NCBI RefSeq assembly: GCF_006861675.1 | Contig: NZ_SGJB01000020.1 | Span: 1 to 54,034 of the forward strand | From: Peptacetobacter hominis | GTDB taxonomy: Bacteria > Bacillota > Clostridia > Peptostreptococcales > Peptostreptococcaceae | Direction of reading: 5' to 3' | DNA: 54,034 nucleotides | Shown here: positions 45,474 to 54,034 of the stretch, piece after piece | Position numbering within the stretch: position 1 is the first letter of the stretch | Layout: each line of letters opens with the position of its first letter | The notes under the pieces: model-generated | Seen by the model: only the letters and a program-made list of their open reading frames with translations | Told to the model about the DNA's origin: nothing | Databases searched by the model: none | Program-made: the position numbers and the translations under genes

Positions 45474-46037
45474 CTATTTTAATAAAAATTCTCTGCTGGC
45501 TTTATCTATTTCCTGTTGGCTAACTCTTATATACTTTTGTGTAGTAGCGATGCTTGTATGATTCAACAACTCTTTTATGAGTTCTATATTCCCGTTACTT
45601 TTCTCGTACTGAAGTGTAGCATATAATTTTCTGAAACTATGTGTACTTATATTTTCCAATCCTAAATAATTTGTTATTATTTTAAGCTGCTGCTGAACAT
45701 TTCTTATTCCGATATCAAGAAGATAATCATTGAGCCTAAGTCCATTTTCTATTGCATAATCTTTCACTATATCTACTATTTCTGGATTTATTTCTCTGTA
45801 TTGAAGTTTTCCTGTCTTTTTTTCAGTTATTTCAAGTTTACTTCCTTTAAAATTTTTTATTTTAAGTCTTTTTATATCAGAAATTCTAAGACCAAGATTT
45901 GCTTCCAGGAAAAGAGCCATTTTTACTTTTGAGTTAGGCCTAAAAATTCTTTTTTTATTTCCAATATCTCTATATTGAAAACCGGTATCTAAAAGATCCA
46001 TTATTTGACTATATTCATAAACCTCAAGTGGTCTCAT
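45474..46037 (-). CDS. Short tyrosine recombinase (FimB/RecV-like size)
   Basis: A 187-residue recombinase that is almost only the catalytic domain: Arg in NLGLRISDIKRL, HSFRKLYA (H-x-x-R), LLNHTSIATTQKYIRVS with the nucleophile Tyr. It has no long N-terminal DNA-binding domain, like the short recombinases that flip promoter switches. The ATG at 46037 follows GAGGTGAT. Four short AACTGCGTAT-type repeats lie just upstream. Neighbouring invertible DNA was not proved. Confidence 0.88.
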   Translation of the reverse strand: MRPLEVYEYSQIMDLLDTGFQYRDIGNKKRIFRPNSKVKMALFLEANLGLRISDIKRLKIKNFKGSKLEITEKKTGKLQYREINPEIVDIVKDYAIENGLRLNDYLLDIGIRNVQQQLKIITNYLGLENISTHSFRKLYATLQYEKSNGNIELIKELLNHTSIATTQKYIRVSQQEIDKASREFLLK

Positions 46038-46357
46038 AATATCACCTCTAAATCGTATAATTTTATGCATATTATATTATAACATAACTGCGTATTTTAT
46101 TAAAATAAACTGCGTATTTATTTTAAGGGATAATTATATAAATCCTAAAACCCAGTAATTCCAATGCTTATATATTTAACTGCGCATTTTATAGATTATA
46201 CGCAGTTTTTACACACCTAGTAAAATCGATTTTAAGGCGTTTAAAAATTATATTGGTGTATTAGTACCTTATATATGCTTATAGACGAAAATAGAGGGTC
46301 AAATAAAAATGTATAAATTTAAAAAGTCACCTGAAAAGGTGACTACATATAAAAATA
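46038..46357. other. Repeat-bearing non-coding stretch upstream of the short recombinase
   Basis: AACTGCG[TC]AT-type units occur at 46086, 46108 and 46178 in one direction and at 46198-46207 inverted. The first two are 22 bp apart; the last two form a hairpin with 10-nt loop. No gene is seen. The right end holds the terminator of the MerR-type gene. Confidence 0.7.
46325..46348 (-). terminator. Terminator of the second MerR gene
   Basis: AGTCACCT (46325-46332), loop GAAA, AGGTGACT (46337-46344), with five U after it in the leftward transcript (A-run 46321-46325). Confidence 0.85.
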
Positions 46358-47185
46358 TTAAATTATAGGTATAAGTATTTTTGTAACGTATGTTTTACTA
46401 TTACCTTGAGTAAGATCATTTAATATGTATTCTTCGAAAGCATATTCTCCAAGTATCATGGATTTTTTTTCTGAATATATCATCATCTGTTTATATGTTT
46501 CAGAGATACGTTCATAATCTCCAACATGTATACCTATTAGATACATTCCTTTTTTTCTGACATATATATTAGAACTGTATGCTTTATCTGTAGGAATAAA
46601 AAAATAGTCATAATCCATAAAAGTATCGGTATATACATCTATTCTATCAGTTCTTATCATAAGGCCAATTTTTTCAAGAGAATCAAGCCTGTTATTGTTT
46701 ATAAAATCAGAATATTTTTCTATAAAATTATCAGTAAGAATTTCTGCAGCTTTGTTTTTATCAAAATCATCACTTAAAAGCAGATACTCATCATTTTGTA
46801 TATTTGTTTCAAATACACAGCTTTTATCATAAATCATACCTTCTTTTGTAGATTCTTTTAAATGAGATATATATCTTTTTATTTGTTTTAATTGCTCAAT
46901 ACTTTTATCAAGTTCGCTCTCTTTTTCTGATAATAAATCAAGGAAGATTTTTGGGTTTCTATTATTCATATATTCTTTGATATTATCAAGCGACATTCCT
47001 AATTTTTTTAGCGCTGAGATCATGACAAATGTATCATATTGAAAGTATGAATAATATCTATATCCATTTTTACCATATTTATCAGGTTTAAAGAGTCCTA
47101 TTTCATCATAATAAATTAAAACATGTTTGGGTATATTGCAAAGCTTAGCAAATTCTCCTGTAGAAAGAAGTTTTTTCTTCGTCAT
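46358..47185 (-). CDS. MerR-family regulator of the ABC exporter
   Basis: A 275-residue MerR protein: helix-turn-helix [24 protein letters not shown], then the GYRYYSYFQ wing, a long dimer helix with [15 protein letters not shown], and a C-terminal GyrI-like ligand domain. The ATG at 47185 follows GGAGG. It is divergent from an ABC exporter operon whose promoter has a 19-bp spacer and palindrome, so it most likely activates that operon when it binds a drug. Confidence 0.88.
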   Translation of the reverse strand: MTKKKLLSTGEFAKLCNIPKHVLIYYDEIGLFKPDKYGKNGYRYYSYFQYDTFVMISALKKLGMSLDNIKEYMNNRNPKIFLDLLSEKESELDKSIEQLKQIKRYISHLKESTKEGMIYDKSCVFETNIQNDEYLLLSDDFDKNKAAEILTDNFIEKYSDFINNNRLDSLEKIGLMIRTDRIDVYTDTFMDYDYFFIPTDKAYSSNIYVRKKGMYLIGIHVGDYERISETYKQMMIYSEKKSMILGEYAFEEYILNDLTQGNSKTYVTKILIPII

Positions 47186-47283
47186 ATAATCCTCCATAAA
47201 TATATAAGTTTACAAAAGAATTATATCATATATGTAAATACTTATGAATTTTATAAATAAATAGAAATATTAAAATATAAGTA

Positions 47284-47314
47284 TTGACTATAAAGTAACA
47301 TTATACTTTAACAT
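47284..47314 (+). promoter_or_regulatory. MerR-type promoter of the ABC exporter operon
   Basis: TTGACT (47284-47289) and TAACAT (47309-47314) are 19 bp apart. The spacer holds an inverted repeat AAAGTA-ACATTA-TACTTT (47292-47309). Same architecture as at 27075-27105 but a different operator sequence. Confidence 0.8.
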
Positions 47315-47350
47315 ATTATTGAGAATAGAATAGAAAGGAGAAACCTATAT

Positions 47351-49081
47351 ATGAAACTTATAATAAAATATCTGAAAAGATATAAACTATTATTTATTTT
47401 AAATGCTGTTTCAGCATTAGGATTCGCACTTGTAGAATTAGGTATACCTACAATAGTAGCTGATATAATAGACTATGGTATTTCGGGAAATAATAGAACA
47501 TATATAATAAATGGGGGATTAAAAATTCTATTTGTATCAGTTGTTGGGGTTATGGGTACCATTATTATGGGTTATTGTTGTGCAAAAATATCAACAGGAA
47601 TAACACATGATATAAGATTGGATTTATATAAAAAAATACAGAAATTTTCACATAATGAATTCAGTGAATTTAAGATTGCCGGACTTATTACAAGAACTAA
47701 TAATGATGCTTTTCAAATACAGTTATTTGTAAATACAATACTTAGAATGGCTGTTTTAACACCAGTAATGCTCATAGGTAGTCTTATCCTTACATACAGA
47801 TCAAGTTCTGATTTATTCTGGGTAATATTTGCAACGATACCTTTTATAATTTTGGGAGTTATAATTGTTGCAAAAGTTACAGGCCCAATATCTGAAAAGC
47901 AGCAAAGAGGATTAGACGATATAAATAGAATATCAAGAGAAAATCTTACTGGACTCAGAGTAATAAGATCTTTTAATAGACAAAAGTCTGAAGAAATAAG
48001 ATTTTCTAAAACCAATGAAGAATTTGCTCATAATTCAAAACTTATGTTTAAAATAATGCAGTCAACACAGCCTATATTCTTTCTGCTTATGAATATTGCT
48101 GTATGTCGGATTTATTATGTTGGAGCGATTCTTATAAGTGATGGTTCCCTAGAAATAGGTAAACTTGTTGCTTTTCTTGACTACCTATTCCACGCTATGA
48201 TATCTATGATGTTATTTTGTATGATATTTATGATGTACCCAAGAGCAAATGTAAGTGCAAAAAGAATACAGGAAGTTTTTGACAGCGATATATCAATAAA
48301 AAACCTTTCAACCGAAAAGTTAGAAGATGAAGAAAATAGTTTTATTGAATTTAGAAATGTAAAATATATCAAAGATGGAAAAACTATACTTAATAATATA
48401 AATTTTACTGCTAAAAAAGGTGAAACAATTGCAATAGTAGGAGCTACTGGTTCAGGTAAAAGTAGTCTTGTAAGACTTATACCAAGATTATCAGATCCTT
48501 CTGAAGGAGAGATAAGATTTAATGATAAAAATATAAAATATATTGATATAAATAATTGGAGAAATAAAATAGGTTTTGTGGCACAAAAGGCATTTTTATT
48601 TAAAGGAAGTATAAGAGATAATATATGTTTCGGAAATGCAAATGCTGCTGAAAAGGATATAATAGAAGCTGCAGAAATAGCACAGGCGATGGATTTTATA
48701 TCTACAAGGAAATCTGGTTTTAACGACGAAATTGAAGAAAACGCAGCAAATCTATCTGGAGGACAAAAGCAAAGACTTTCGATTGCAAGAGCTATTGTAA
48801 GAAAACCTGATATTTATATTTTTGACGATGCATTTTCCGCTCTTGACTTTAAAACAGATGCAAAGGTAAGAGCTGCTTTAAAATCCATAACAGGTAATGC
48901 AATTACATTCATAGTAGCACAGAGAATTTCTACAATAAAAGATGCTGATAAAATACTTGTCATGAATCATGGAGAAATAATATCTTCAGGAAAACATAAT
49001 GAATTATTAGATAACTGTAAAATTTATAAAGACATAGTAGATTCACAAATAGGATTGGAGGAAATGTTATATGAAGAATAA
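47351..49081 (+). CDS. Heterodimeric ABC exporter, degenerate-site subunit
   Basis: A 576-residue half-transporter: six helices in residues 10-290, then an ATPase domain with Walker A GATGSGKSS, signature LSGGQKQRL and Walker B YIFDDAFSALD. The catalytic Glu after Walker B is replaced by Asp, the sign of the degenerate-site partner in exporters such as BmrC/D or TM287/288. It pairs with the next gene, which it overlaps by 11 bases. AAAGGAG precedes the ATG. Expected to export drugs or peptides. Confidence 0.92.
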   Translation: MKLIIKYLKRYKLLFILNAVSALGFALVELGIPTIVADIIDYGISGNNRTYIINGGLKILFVSVVGVMGTIIMGYCCAKISTGITHDIRLDLYKKIQKFSHNEFSEFKIAGLITRTNNDAFQIQLFVNTILRMAVLTPVMLIGSLILTYRSSSDLFWVIFATIPFIILGVIIVAKVTGPISEKQQRGLDDINRISRENLTGLRVIRSFNRQKSEEIRFSKTNEEFAHNSKLMFKIMQSTQPIFFLLMNIAVCRIYYVGAILISDGSLEIGKLVAFLDYLFHAMISMMLFCMIFMMYPRANVSAKRIQEVFDSDISIKNLSTEKLEDEENSFIEFRNVKYIKDGKTILNNINFTAKKGETIAIVGATGSGKSSLVRLIPRLSDPSEGEIRFNDKNIKYIDINNWRNKIGFVAQKAFLFKGSIRDNICFGNANAAEKDIIEAAEIAQAMDFISTRKSGFNDEIEENAANLSGGQKQRLSIARAIVRKPDIYIFDDAFSALDFKTDAKVRAALKSITGNAITFIVAQRISTIKDADKILVMNHGEIISSGKHNELLDNCKIYKDIVDSQIGLEEMLYEE

Positions 49082-50840
49082 AATAAAAATTCCATATTCA
49101 CTAAAAACATTATTCAAATACATATCTCCATATAAGAAAACATTCTTTGCATCTATATTAATGATAATTATTTCAAATTTTGCAATGGTCCTAGCTCCTA
49201 ACATAGAGGGAATGGTTACCAATGCAATTATAAAAGACTTAAAAAATATAGCTTCTTCTATACCAGGAGCGCATATTCAAATAGAAAAAATTATTAGTAT
49301 AATCTCTTTTCTTCTAATAATATATATTATAAAAACATTCTCTCAAATGTTTGGAATGTTTTTTATAACCGAATCTATACAAAACACTATGAGAGATTTA
49401 AGAAATGATTGTATAAAAAAAATAAATTCTCTTTCAGTGAAAACAATAGATTCTCATCCAAAAGGAGATATATTAAGTAGAATAACAAATGATGTTGATA
49501 CTATATCAACAGCCATGCAGCAGACATTTGTAAATATTATAAGCGGTATTATGACTGTTACATTTGCTTTTATAATGATGTTTAGAGTAAATCTATTGAT
49601 GACATTATGCGTTATATTATTTATACCTATTTCATATTTTATAATAAGAAAAATAGCATCTATATCCCAAAAAAGTTTCGATATGCAACAAAAATCTCTT
49701 GGAGATCTAAGTGCAAATATAACAGAAAGTTTTACAGGATATAATGAAATCATATTATATGGTAAGCAAGACGAATATGAAAAAAAGTTTGAAAAAATAA
49801 ACAGTGAGCTCAAATTAACAGCATTTAAGGCGCAATTTTTATCATATTTTATGTCGCCTGCTCTTTCTTTTATAACATATATATCTATAGGACTGATTTC
49901 TGTAATAGGGGGTTTTTACTGTATAAACGGGACAATAAGTGTAGGTCAGCTGCAGGCTTTTATAAGATTTATATGGCAGGTAAATGAACCTCTTTCACAG
50001 GTATCTCAACTTTCATCACAGATACAATCATCTCTTTCCGCAATGAGCAGAATACATGAATTTTTAGAATATAATAATGAATATGATGTAGAAAAGAGAG
50101 ATATATCTATAAATAGATGCATATCTTTTGAAAATGTTGAATTTGGATACGGTGATAAAAAAGTATTAAAGGGAATTTCTTTTGAAGTAAATAAAGGAGA
50201 GACTGTTGCTATAGTAGGAGCAACAGGATCTGGAAAAACTACAATAGTGAATTTGCTTATGAGATTCTATGATTCTCAAAAGGGGAAAATTGAAATAGAT
50301 GGTATAGATATAAAAAGTATAAATAGGGAAAAATTAAGAGAGAGATTTGGTATGGTATTACAGGATACATGGCTATTCTCAGGTAGTATAAAAGATAATA
50401 TATTGTTTTCAAATCCAAACGCATCAGAAACAGAGTTAAAAAAGGCATGTAAGCTTGCCAATCTAGAAGAGTTCATATCTTCTCTTCCACATGGATATGA
50501 TACAAAAATTGATGAAGAAGCTGATAATATATCACAGGGAGAAAAACAGCTTCTTACAATAGCAAGAGCTATATTAAAAAATCCGGATATTCTTATATTG
50601 GATGAAGCAACAAGCTCAATTGATACAAAGACTGAAAAAAATATACAAGGTGCAATGGATCATCTTATGAATGGAAGAACAAGTTTCATAATAGCTCACA
50701 GACTTTCTACGATAAAAAATGCTGATAAAATAATTGTCTTAAAAGATGGAAATATTATAGAATCTGGTAATCATGATGAACTATTAGATAAAAAAGGGTT
50801 TTATGCGGATTTATACAACGCACAGTTTTCATCTCTGTAA
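49071..50840 (+). CDS. Heterodimeric ABC exporter, catalytic-site subunit
   Basis: A 589-residue half-transporter: six helices with an outside loop near VTNAIIKDLKNIASSIPGAH, Walker A GATGSGKTT, Walker B ILILDEATSSID with the catalytic Glu, H-loop AHRLST. Its signature is ISQGEKQ instead of LSGGQ. Together with the preceding subunit this makes one complete and one degenerate ATP site, as known for heterodimeric exporters. GGAGG precedes the ATG, inside the end of the first gene. Confidence 0.93.
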   Translation: MKNKIKIPYSLKTLFKYISPYKKTFFASILMIIISNFAMVLAPNIEGMVTNAIIKDLKNIASSIPGAHIQIEKIISIISFLLIIYIIKTFSQMFGMFFITESIQNTMRDLRNDCIKKINSLSVKTIDSHPKGDILSRITNDVDTISTAMQQTFVNIISGIMTVTFAFIMMFRVNLLMTLCVILFIPISYFIIRKIASISQKSFDMQQKSLGDLSANITESFTGYNEIILYGKQDEYEKKFEKINSELKLTAFKAQFLSYFMSPALSFITYISIGLISVIGGFYCINGTISVGQLQAFIRFIWQVNEPLSQVSQLSSQIQSSLSAMSRIHEFLEYNNEYDVEKRDISINRCISFENVEFGYGDKKVLKGISFEVNKGETVAIVGATGSGKTTIVNLLMRFYDSQKGKIEIDGIDIKSINREKLRERFGMVLQDTWLFSGSIKDNILFSNPNASETELKKACKLANLEEFISSLPHGYDTKIDEEADNISQGEKQLLTIARAILKNPDILILDEATSSIDTKTEKNIQGAMDHLMNGRTSFIIAHRLSTIKNADKIIVLKDGNIIESGNHDELLDKKGFYADLYNAQFSSL

Positions 50841-50850
50841 TGATAAAATA

Positions 50851-50887
50851 AAAAATCACCTAGGGATTCTATCCTAGGTGATTTTTT
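50851..50887. terminator. Bidirectional terminator between the exporter and nrdG
   Basis: AAAAATCACCTAGG (50851-50864) and CCTAGGTGATTTTT (50873-50886) form a 14-bp stem flanked by A and T runs, for convergent operons. Confidence 0.9.
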
Positions 50888-50889
50888 AT

Positions 50890-51402
50890 TTATATATTTT
50901 CTTCAAACTCATATAATATAATAGAATTATTTTTTAAAGTTTCTTTAACATCTATAACTCTCTGATTTTCAGAACCGCGATATTTAAGATTTATATTTCT
51001 CTTTTCAATATTAAAACGTCCATCTACAAGAACGTCAACACATTCAAGGAGTTCCTTCCTGTCTTTATCTTTTATAATTTCTTCAAATGTATAACCAGAC
51101 CAAAGCCATATATTTTTTCCTGTTTCAGTATTTATTCTTCTAAGTAGATTTAAAAGAGCTCTATCCATTGTCTGCTGCATTGGTTCTCCACCAAGAATAT
51201 TAACTCCAACGACATTTTCATTTTTAGTATATTCTATAAACATATCCTCATCAGATTTTGTCCATATTTTACCGGCATTAAAATCCTGAAGTTCTTTATT
51301 AAAACATCCTTTGCAGTTGTGCGTACATCCTGTTACAAATATAGTGGTTCTTACTCCAGGAGCATTTGAAACATCGAATTTTCTTATTTTTTCATATCTC
51401 AT
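50890..51402 (-). CDS. nrdG: Anaerobic ribonucleotide reductase activase
   Basis: A 170-residue radical-SAM protein. The cluster motif is C-x3-C-x2-C in VTGCTHNCKGCFN, and GGEP appears in NILGGEPMQQ. It uses SAM to make the glycyl radical on NrdD. It lies 15 bases after nrdD in the same operon. Short form of about 155-170 residues, as usual. Confidence 0.96.
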   Translation of the reverse strand: MRYEKIRKFDVSNAPGVRTTIFVTGCTHNCKGCFNKELQDFNAGKIWTKSDEDMFIEYTKNENVVGVNILGGEPMQQTMDRALLNLLRRINTETGKNIWLWSGYTFEEIIKDKDRKELLECVDVLVDGRFNIEKRNINLKYRGSENQRVIDVKETLKNNSIILYEFEENI

Positions 51403-51417
51403 AAAATCACATCCATA

Positions 51418-53538
51418 TTAAAGATGAAGAACTCTGTCTCCTATTTCCTGAGTACGACCTTTATTCCAGAAATTTGTACCTATGTACCCACAAGTTCTTC
51501 TCATTACCTGCATATCAGATTCATCTCTATTTCCGCAAGATGGACAGTACCATTCAAGATTTTCATCAAGTTTAATTTCTCCTGTATATCCACATTTATA
51601 ACAGACATCAGGTTTTGTATTTATCTCAGCGTACTGTATGTTATGATATATATAATTTATAACCTGTTCAACAGCTTCAAGGTTTCTGGACATATCAGGA
51701 ACCTCTATATATGATATACATCCACCAAGACTTATTCCATGGAACTGTGATTCAAATTTAAGCTTACTAAAAGCATCTATTTCTTCACAGACATTAACAT
51801 GATAACTGTTTGTATAATAAAGTTTATCAGTAACATTTGGTATTTCTCCAAATTTCTGTTTATCAAGTCTGCAGAATCTATATACTAGATTTTCAGCTGG
51901 AGTCCCATATAAACTGAATCCAAGTCCAGTTTCAGCTTTCCATTCTTCACACTTATCTCTCATATGTTTCATTACATCAAGTGCAAATTTTTCTCCTTCA
52001 GGAGTTGTATGGCTAACACCCATCATAGCCTGAACCATTTCATATATACCAACATATCCAAGGCTTAAAGATGAATATCCATTTTCAAGTAGTTTATCTA
52101 TAGTTTCACCTTTTCCAAGTCTTGCTATCGCACCATGCTGCCAATGTATTGGTGAAACATCTGATAATGTTCCTTTAAGCATATTGTGTCTTACAAGTAG
52201 AGCTTCCTTGCAGAGATCAAGTCTCTGATCAAGAATGTGCCAGAAAAGATCCATATCTTTTTTAGCAATTATCCCTATCTGAGGAAGATTAAGAGATATA
52301 ACTCCCTGATTAAATCTTCCATACCATTTATAATTTCCATTTTCATCTTTATATGGAGAAAGATGACTTCTGCATCCCATAGGAGGAAATGTATTTCCCT
52401 CATAGTTGCTTCTCATTATTTTAGCACTCTGATAATCTGGAACTAGTCTTTTTGCTGTACACTCAGCTGCAAGTTTTGTTATATAATCATATTTTCCGCC
52501 TTCAAGGCAGTTGTGTTCATCAAGAAGATATACCAGTTTAGGAAATGCTTCACCAATAGGCTGACCTTTATAGTTTTTCATACCTTCAAGTCTCTGTTTT
52601 ATCATTTCTTCGCATATAAGAGCCATTTCCTTTTCGTATTCACTACCCTCTTCTATCTCAAGGTAAATAGTAGCAAAAGGTGCCTGTCCGTTTGTTGTCA
52701 TTAGAGTAGAAAGCTGATATCTTATTGTTTGAACACCGTCTTTAAGATCTTTAAGCATCATGTCATTTGCAATATCTTTTGCAAGTTCTTCATTTTTATA
52801 TTTCTCAATGTACATATTATAAAATTTATTATAAGTTCTTCTAAGATATGGAGCCAGATGTTTTATAGTTATACTCTGACCACCATACTGATTACTTGCT
52901 ACCTGAGCCATTATCTGAGTTGTTACAGTACACGCAGTAGAAAATGATTTTGGTGATTCGACCATTTTTTCATTTATAACTGTACCATTATCAAGCATAT
53001 CCTGTATATTTATCAAGCAGCAGTTAAATATAGATTGAAGAGTATAGTCCATATCATGCCAATGGATAATACCTTCATCATGTGCCTGAACAATATGTGG
53101 TGGTATAAGTTTTCTCCTTGCAATATCCCTTGACACTTCCCCGGCAATAAGATCTCTCTGAGTAGAAGCTATAATAGAGTTTTTATTTGAATTCTCTTTA
53201 AGAATATCCTCATTTGTTTTGGCGATAAGTCCAAGTATATTATCATCAGTTGTATTCGTCTGTCTTTTAAATGACTGTACTGCTCTATATCCTTCATAAG
53301 CTCTTGCAGTTTCGCTCTGATCATAATGTATAAGCCTATTATATACATAAACCTCAATTTGATGTATTGTAGGCGTTTTATCCTGTTTTCTAAAATAATC
53401 AGTAGCATCATCTGATATCTTTAAAGCTATATCTGGTTTATATATTCCACTACCATTTTTCATAGCTTTTAAAATGGCAATTTCTATTTTTGTTTTATCA
53501 AAAGGTACTACACTACCGTCTCTTTTAATAATATCCAT
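51418..53538 (-). CDS. nrdD: Anaerobic ribonucleoside-triphosphate reductase
   Basis: A 706-residue class III reductase. The ATP-cone lies in residues 1-90 (IIKRDGSVVPFDKTKI). The barrel follows, and the C-terminus carries a zinc site (CYKCGY ... CPSCG) and the glycyl-radical loop RRTCGYIG with the radical Gly near residue 684. It makes deoxyribonucleotides without oxygen, consistent with an anaerobe. GGAGG precedes the ATG. An extended -10 promoter lies about 50 bases upstream. No NrdR-box pair was clearly recognised. Confidence 0.97.
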   Translation of the reverse strand: MDIIKRDGSVVPFDKTKIEIAILKAMKNGSGIYKPDIALKISDDATDYFRKQDKTPTIHQIEVYVYNRLIHYDQSETARAYEGYRAVQSFKRQTNTTDDNILGLIAKTNEDILKENSNKNSIIASTQRDLIAGEVSRDIARRKLIPPHIVQAHDEGIIHWHDMDYTLQSIFNCCLINIQDMLDNGTVINEKMVESPKSFSTACTVTTQIMAQVASNQYGGQSITIKHLAPYLRRTYNKFYNMYIEKYKNEELAKDIANDMMLKDLKDGVQTIRYQLSTLMTTNGQAPFATIYLEIEEGSEYEKEMALICEEMIKQRLEGMKNYKGQPIGEAFPKLVYLLDEHNCLEGGKYDYITKLAAECTAKRLVPDYQSAKIMRSNYEGNTFPPMGCRSHLSPYKDENGNYKWYGRFNQGVISLNLPQIGIIAKKDMDLFWHILDQRLDLCKEALLVRHNMLKGTLSDVSPIHWQHGAIARLGKGETIDKLLENGYSSLSLGYVGIYEMVQAMMGVSHTTPEGEKFALDVMKHMRDKCEEWKAETGLGFSLYGTPAENLVYRFCRLDKQKFGEIPNVTDKLYYTNSYHVNVCEEIDAFSKLKFESQFHGISLGGCISYIEVPDMSRNLEAVEQVINYIYHNIQYAEINTKPDVCYKCGYTGEIKLDENLEWYCPSCGNRDESDMQVMRRTCGYIGTNFWNKGRTQEIGDRVLHL

Positions 53539-53864
53539 TCTATTCCCTCCGGTTCATTTAATAATCCTTTTTGGCGTACATCTACTATTATAACAAAAAT
53601 ACGTTTAGAGATGTTATGAAATTTTATTATTGCACTTATCAAATAATAATATAAAATACACATACAAGGATTTAATATAACTAATACCCGAATAAATATC
53701 TGTTAATCATCGTACAAAAGTATATATTTACTATATTACTTCTAGAAGTTTGTATTTTCAACATATGCCCAAAATAATTTTTAAAAAAATTTTTTTATAT
53801 TTTTTTAAAAATCCTCACATTAAAACTGTGAGGCTATATACAAAAAAGGAACCCCCCAGTAAAA
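53539..53864. other. AT-rich intergenic stretch with nrdD promoter
   Basis: On the minus strand an extended -10 (TG-T-TATAAT, 53595 to 53587) is the likely nrdD promoter. Homopolymer-rich sequence covers 53770-53810. A hairpin at 53813-53833 points left. No gene is seen. Confidence 0.5.
53813..53833 (-). terminator. Orphan leftward terminator beside the insertion sequence
   Basis: CCTCACA (53813-53819) and TGTGAGG (53827-53833) form a 7-bp stem; leftward it is followed by AUUUUU. There is no leftward gene between it and the insertion sequence, so its gene may have been separated by the insertion. Confidence 0.6.
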
Positions 53865-54034
53865 TGTAGTTAACCCCTTTTGTTAGACATAAGTTTAAAC
53901 AAAGGGGGATTTTTTATGAGTAAATATAGTAAAGAATTAAAATTAAAAATAGTTGAAGAATATATTAACTCTAACATTGGATATAGAATTCTTTCTAAAA
54001 AATATAATATAGAAGCATCTATTCTAAAAAATTG
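53865..54034 (+). mobile_element. Left end of an IS3-type insertion sequence (cut by window edge)
   Basis: TGTAGTTAACCCC at 53865 followed by TTTTGTTAGAC resembles the TG-starting terminal repeats of the IS150 group of IS3 elements. The transposase reading frame starts 51 bases inside. CCCCTTTTGTT (53874-53884) can pair with AACAAAGGGGG (53898-53908), hiding the ribosome site when transcription enters from outside. The right end is beyond the window. Confidence 0.7.
53916..54034 (+). CDS. IS3-family transposase OrfA, N-terminal part
   Basis: The first 39 codons are present; the gene runs out of the window. MSKYSKELKLKIVEEYINSN then GYRILSKKYNIEASILKNW is the typical OrfA/HTH_29-type start of IS3 transposases, which bind the terminal repeats through this helix-turn-helix. 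AAAGGGGG lies at good spacing before the ATG. Confidence 0.85.
   Translation, partial: MSKYSKELKLKIVEEYINSNIGYRILSKKYNIEASILKN

Noticed and set aside
53539..53864. NrdR boxes upstream of nrdD
   Set aside because: Only weak AT-rich resemblance; no pair of matching boxes at helical spacing was found.
1..54034. tRNA or rRNA genes
   Set aside because: No cloverleaf-like or conserved rRNA segments were noticed on either strand; only the T-box leader is a structured RNA of known type.

Overview
This window comes from a low-GC, strictly anaerobic Clostridia-type Firmicute, most likely Peptostreptococcaceae or a close relative. The genus cannot be fixed from sequence alone. The evidence is the AT-rich composition with AGA/ATA-rich codon use, purine-rich AGGAGG ribosome sites, a threonine T-box leader, an oxygen-independent ribonucleotide reductase (NrdD/NrdG), and Stickland-type reductase genes (GrdX and component B) that need selenocysteine.

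The main finding is that four in-frame TGA codons in three genes look like selenocysteine (Sec) codons. One lies in the expected GrdB-type reductase (34911-36230, U-x-x-C-x-x-C). The other three are unexpected. Two lie in the N-terminal metal-binding domains of a copper P-type ATPase (11302-14106), where Sec replaces the first Cys of each CxxC. Those two domains are a 97 percent identical tandem duplication with almost only synonymous differences. The last lies in a GlnL/YcbB-type response regulator (29833-30672), giving U29-G-S-C32 in the receiver domain. Each TGA is followed at 18-32 nt by a small hairpin with G in the apical loop, as expected of a bacterial SECIS. Just after the copper ATPase is a stand-alone rhodanese domain resembling the N-terminal half of tRNA 2-selenouridine synthase.

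Layout. 1-2.4 kb: TraX-like membrane protein and a MATE exporter behind a leader hairpin. 2.6-4 kb: CobW-type GTPase and a small thioredoxin-like protein under a promoter with paired palindromes. 4-7.9 kb: nitronate monooxygenase-like enzyme and a T-box-controlled thrC-thrB operon. 8.2-11.2 kb: a 28-residue peptide gene, typA and a Cof-type phosphatase. 11.2-14.6 kb: copper ATPase behind a CsoR-type operator, then the rhodanese gene. 14.7-18.5 kb: a two-component system and a ThiY/ThiZ-like importer lacking its permease gene. 18.6-26.2 kb: two Bce-like ABC modules flanking a second two-component system; the second permease is frameshifted at an A7 run. 26.2-28.5 kb: MerR activator and MATE exporter joined by a 19-bp-spacer MerR promoter. 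28.6-32 kb: PTS_EIIC_2-like membrane protein and the GlnK/GlnL-like system carrying Sec. 32.1-39.1 kb: TetR regulator, GrdX, reductase component B, amidohydrolase and iron alcohol dehydrogenase. 39.1-42 kb: YitT protein, secreted ComEC-like hydrolase and LexA. 42-46.3 kb: two tyrosine recombinases with nearby short repeats, a 26-residue peptide gene and a surface metallophosphatase. 46.3-50.8 kb: a second MerR regulator with a 19-bp-spacer promoter driving a heterodimeric ABC exporter. 50.9-53.5 kb: nrdD-nrdG. 53.87 kb to the edge: the left end of an IS3-type insertion sequence.

Two themes tie the window together. One is selenium and thiol chemistry linked to copper handling, amino-acid fermentation and signalling. 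The other is several sensor-exporter pairs for toxic compounds. All functions are inferred from sequence patterns; no database search was run.
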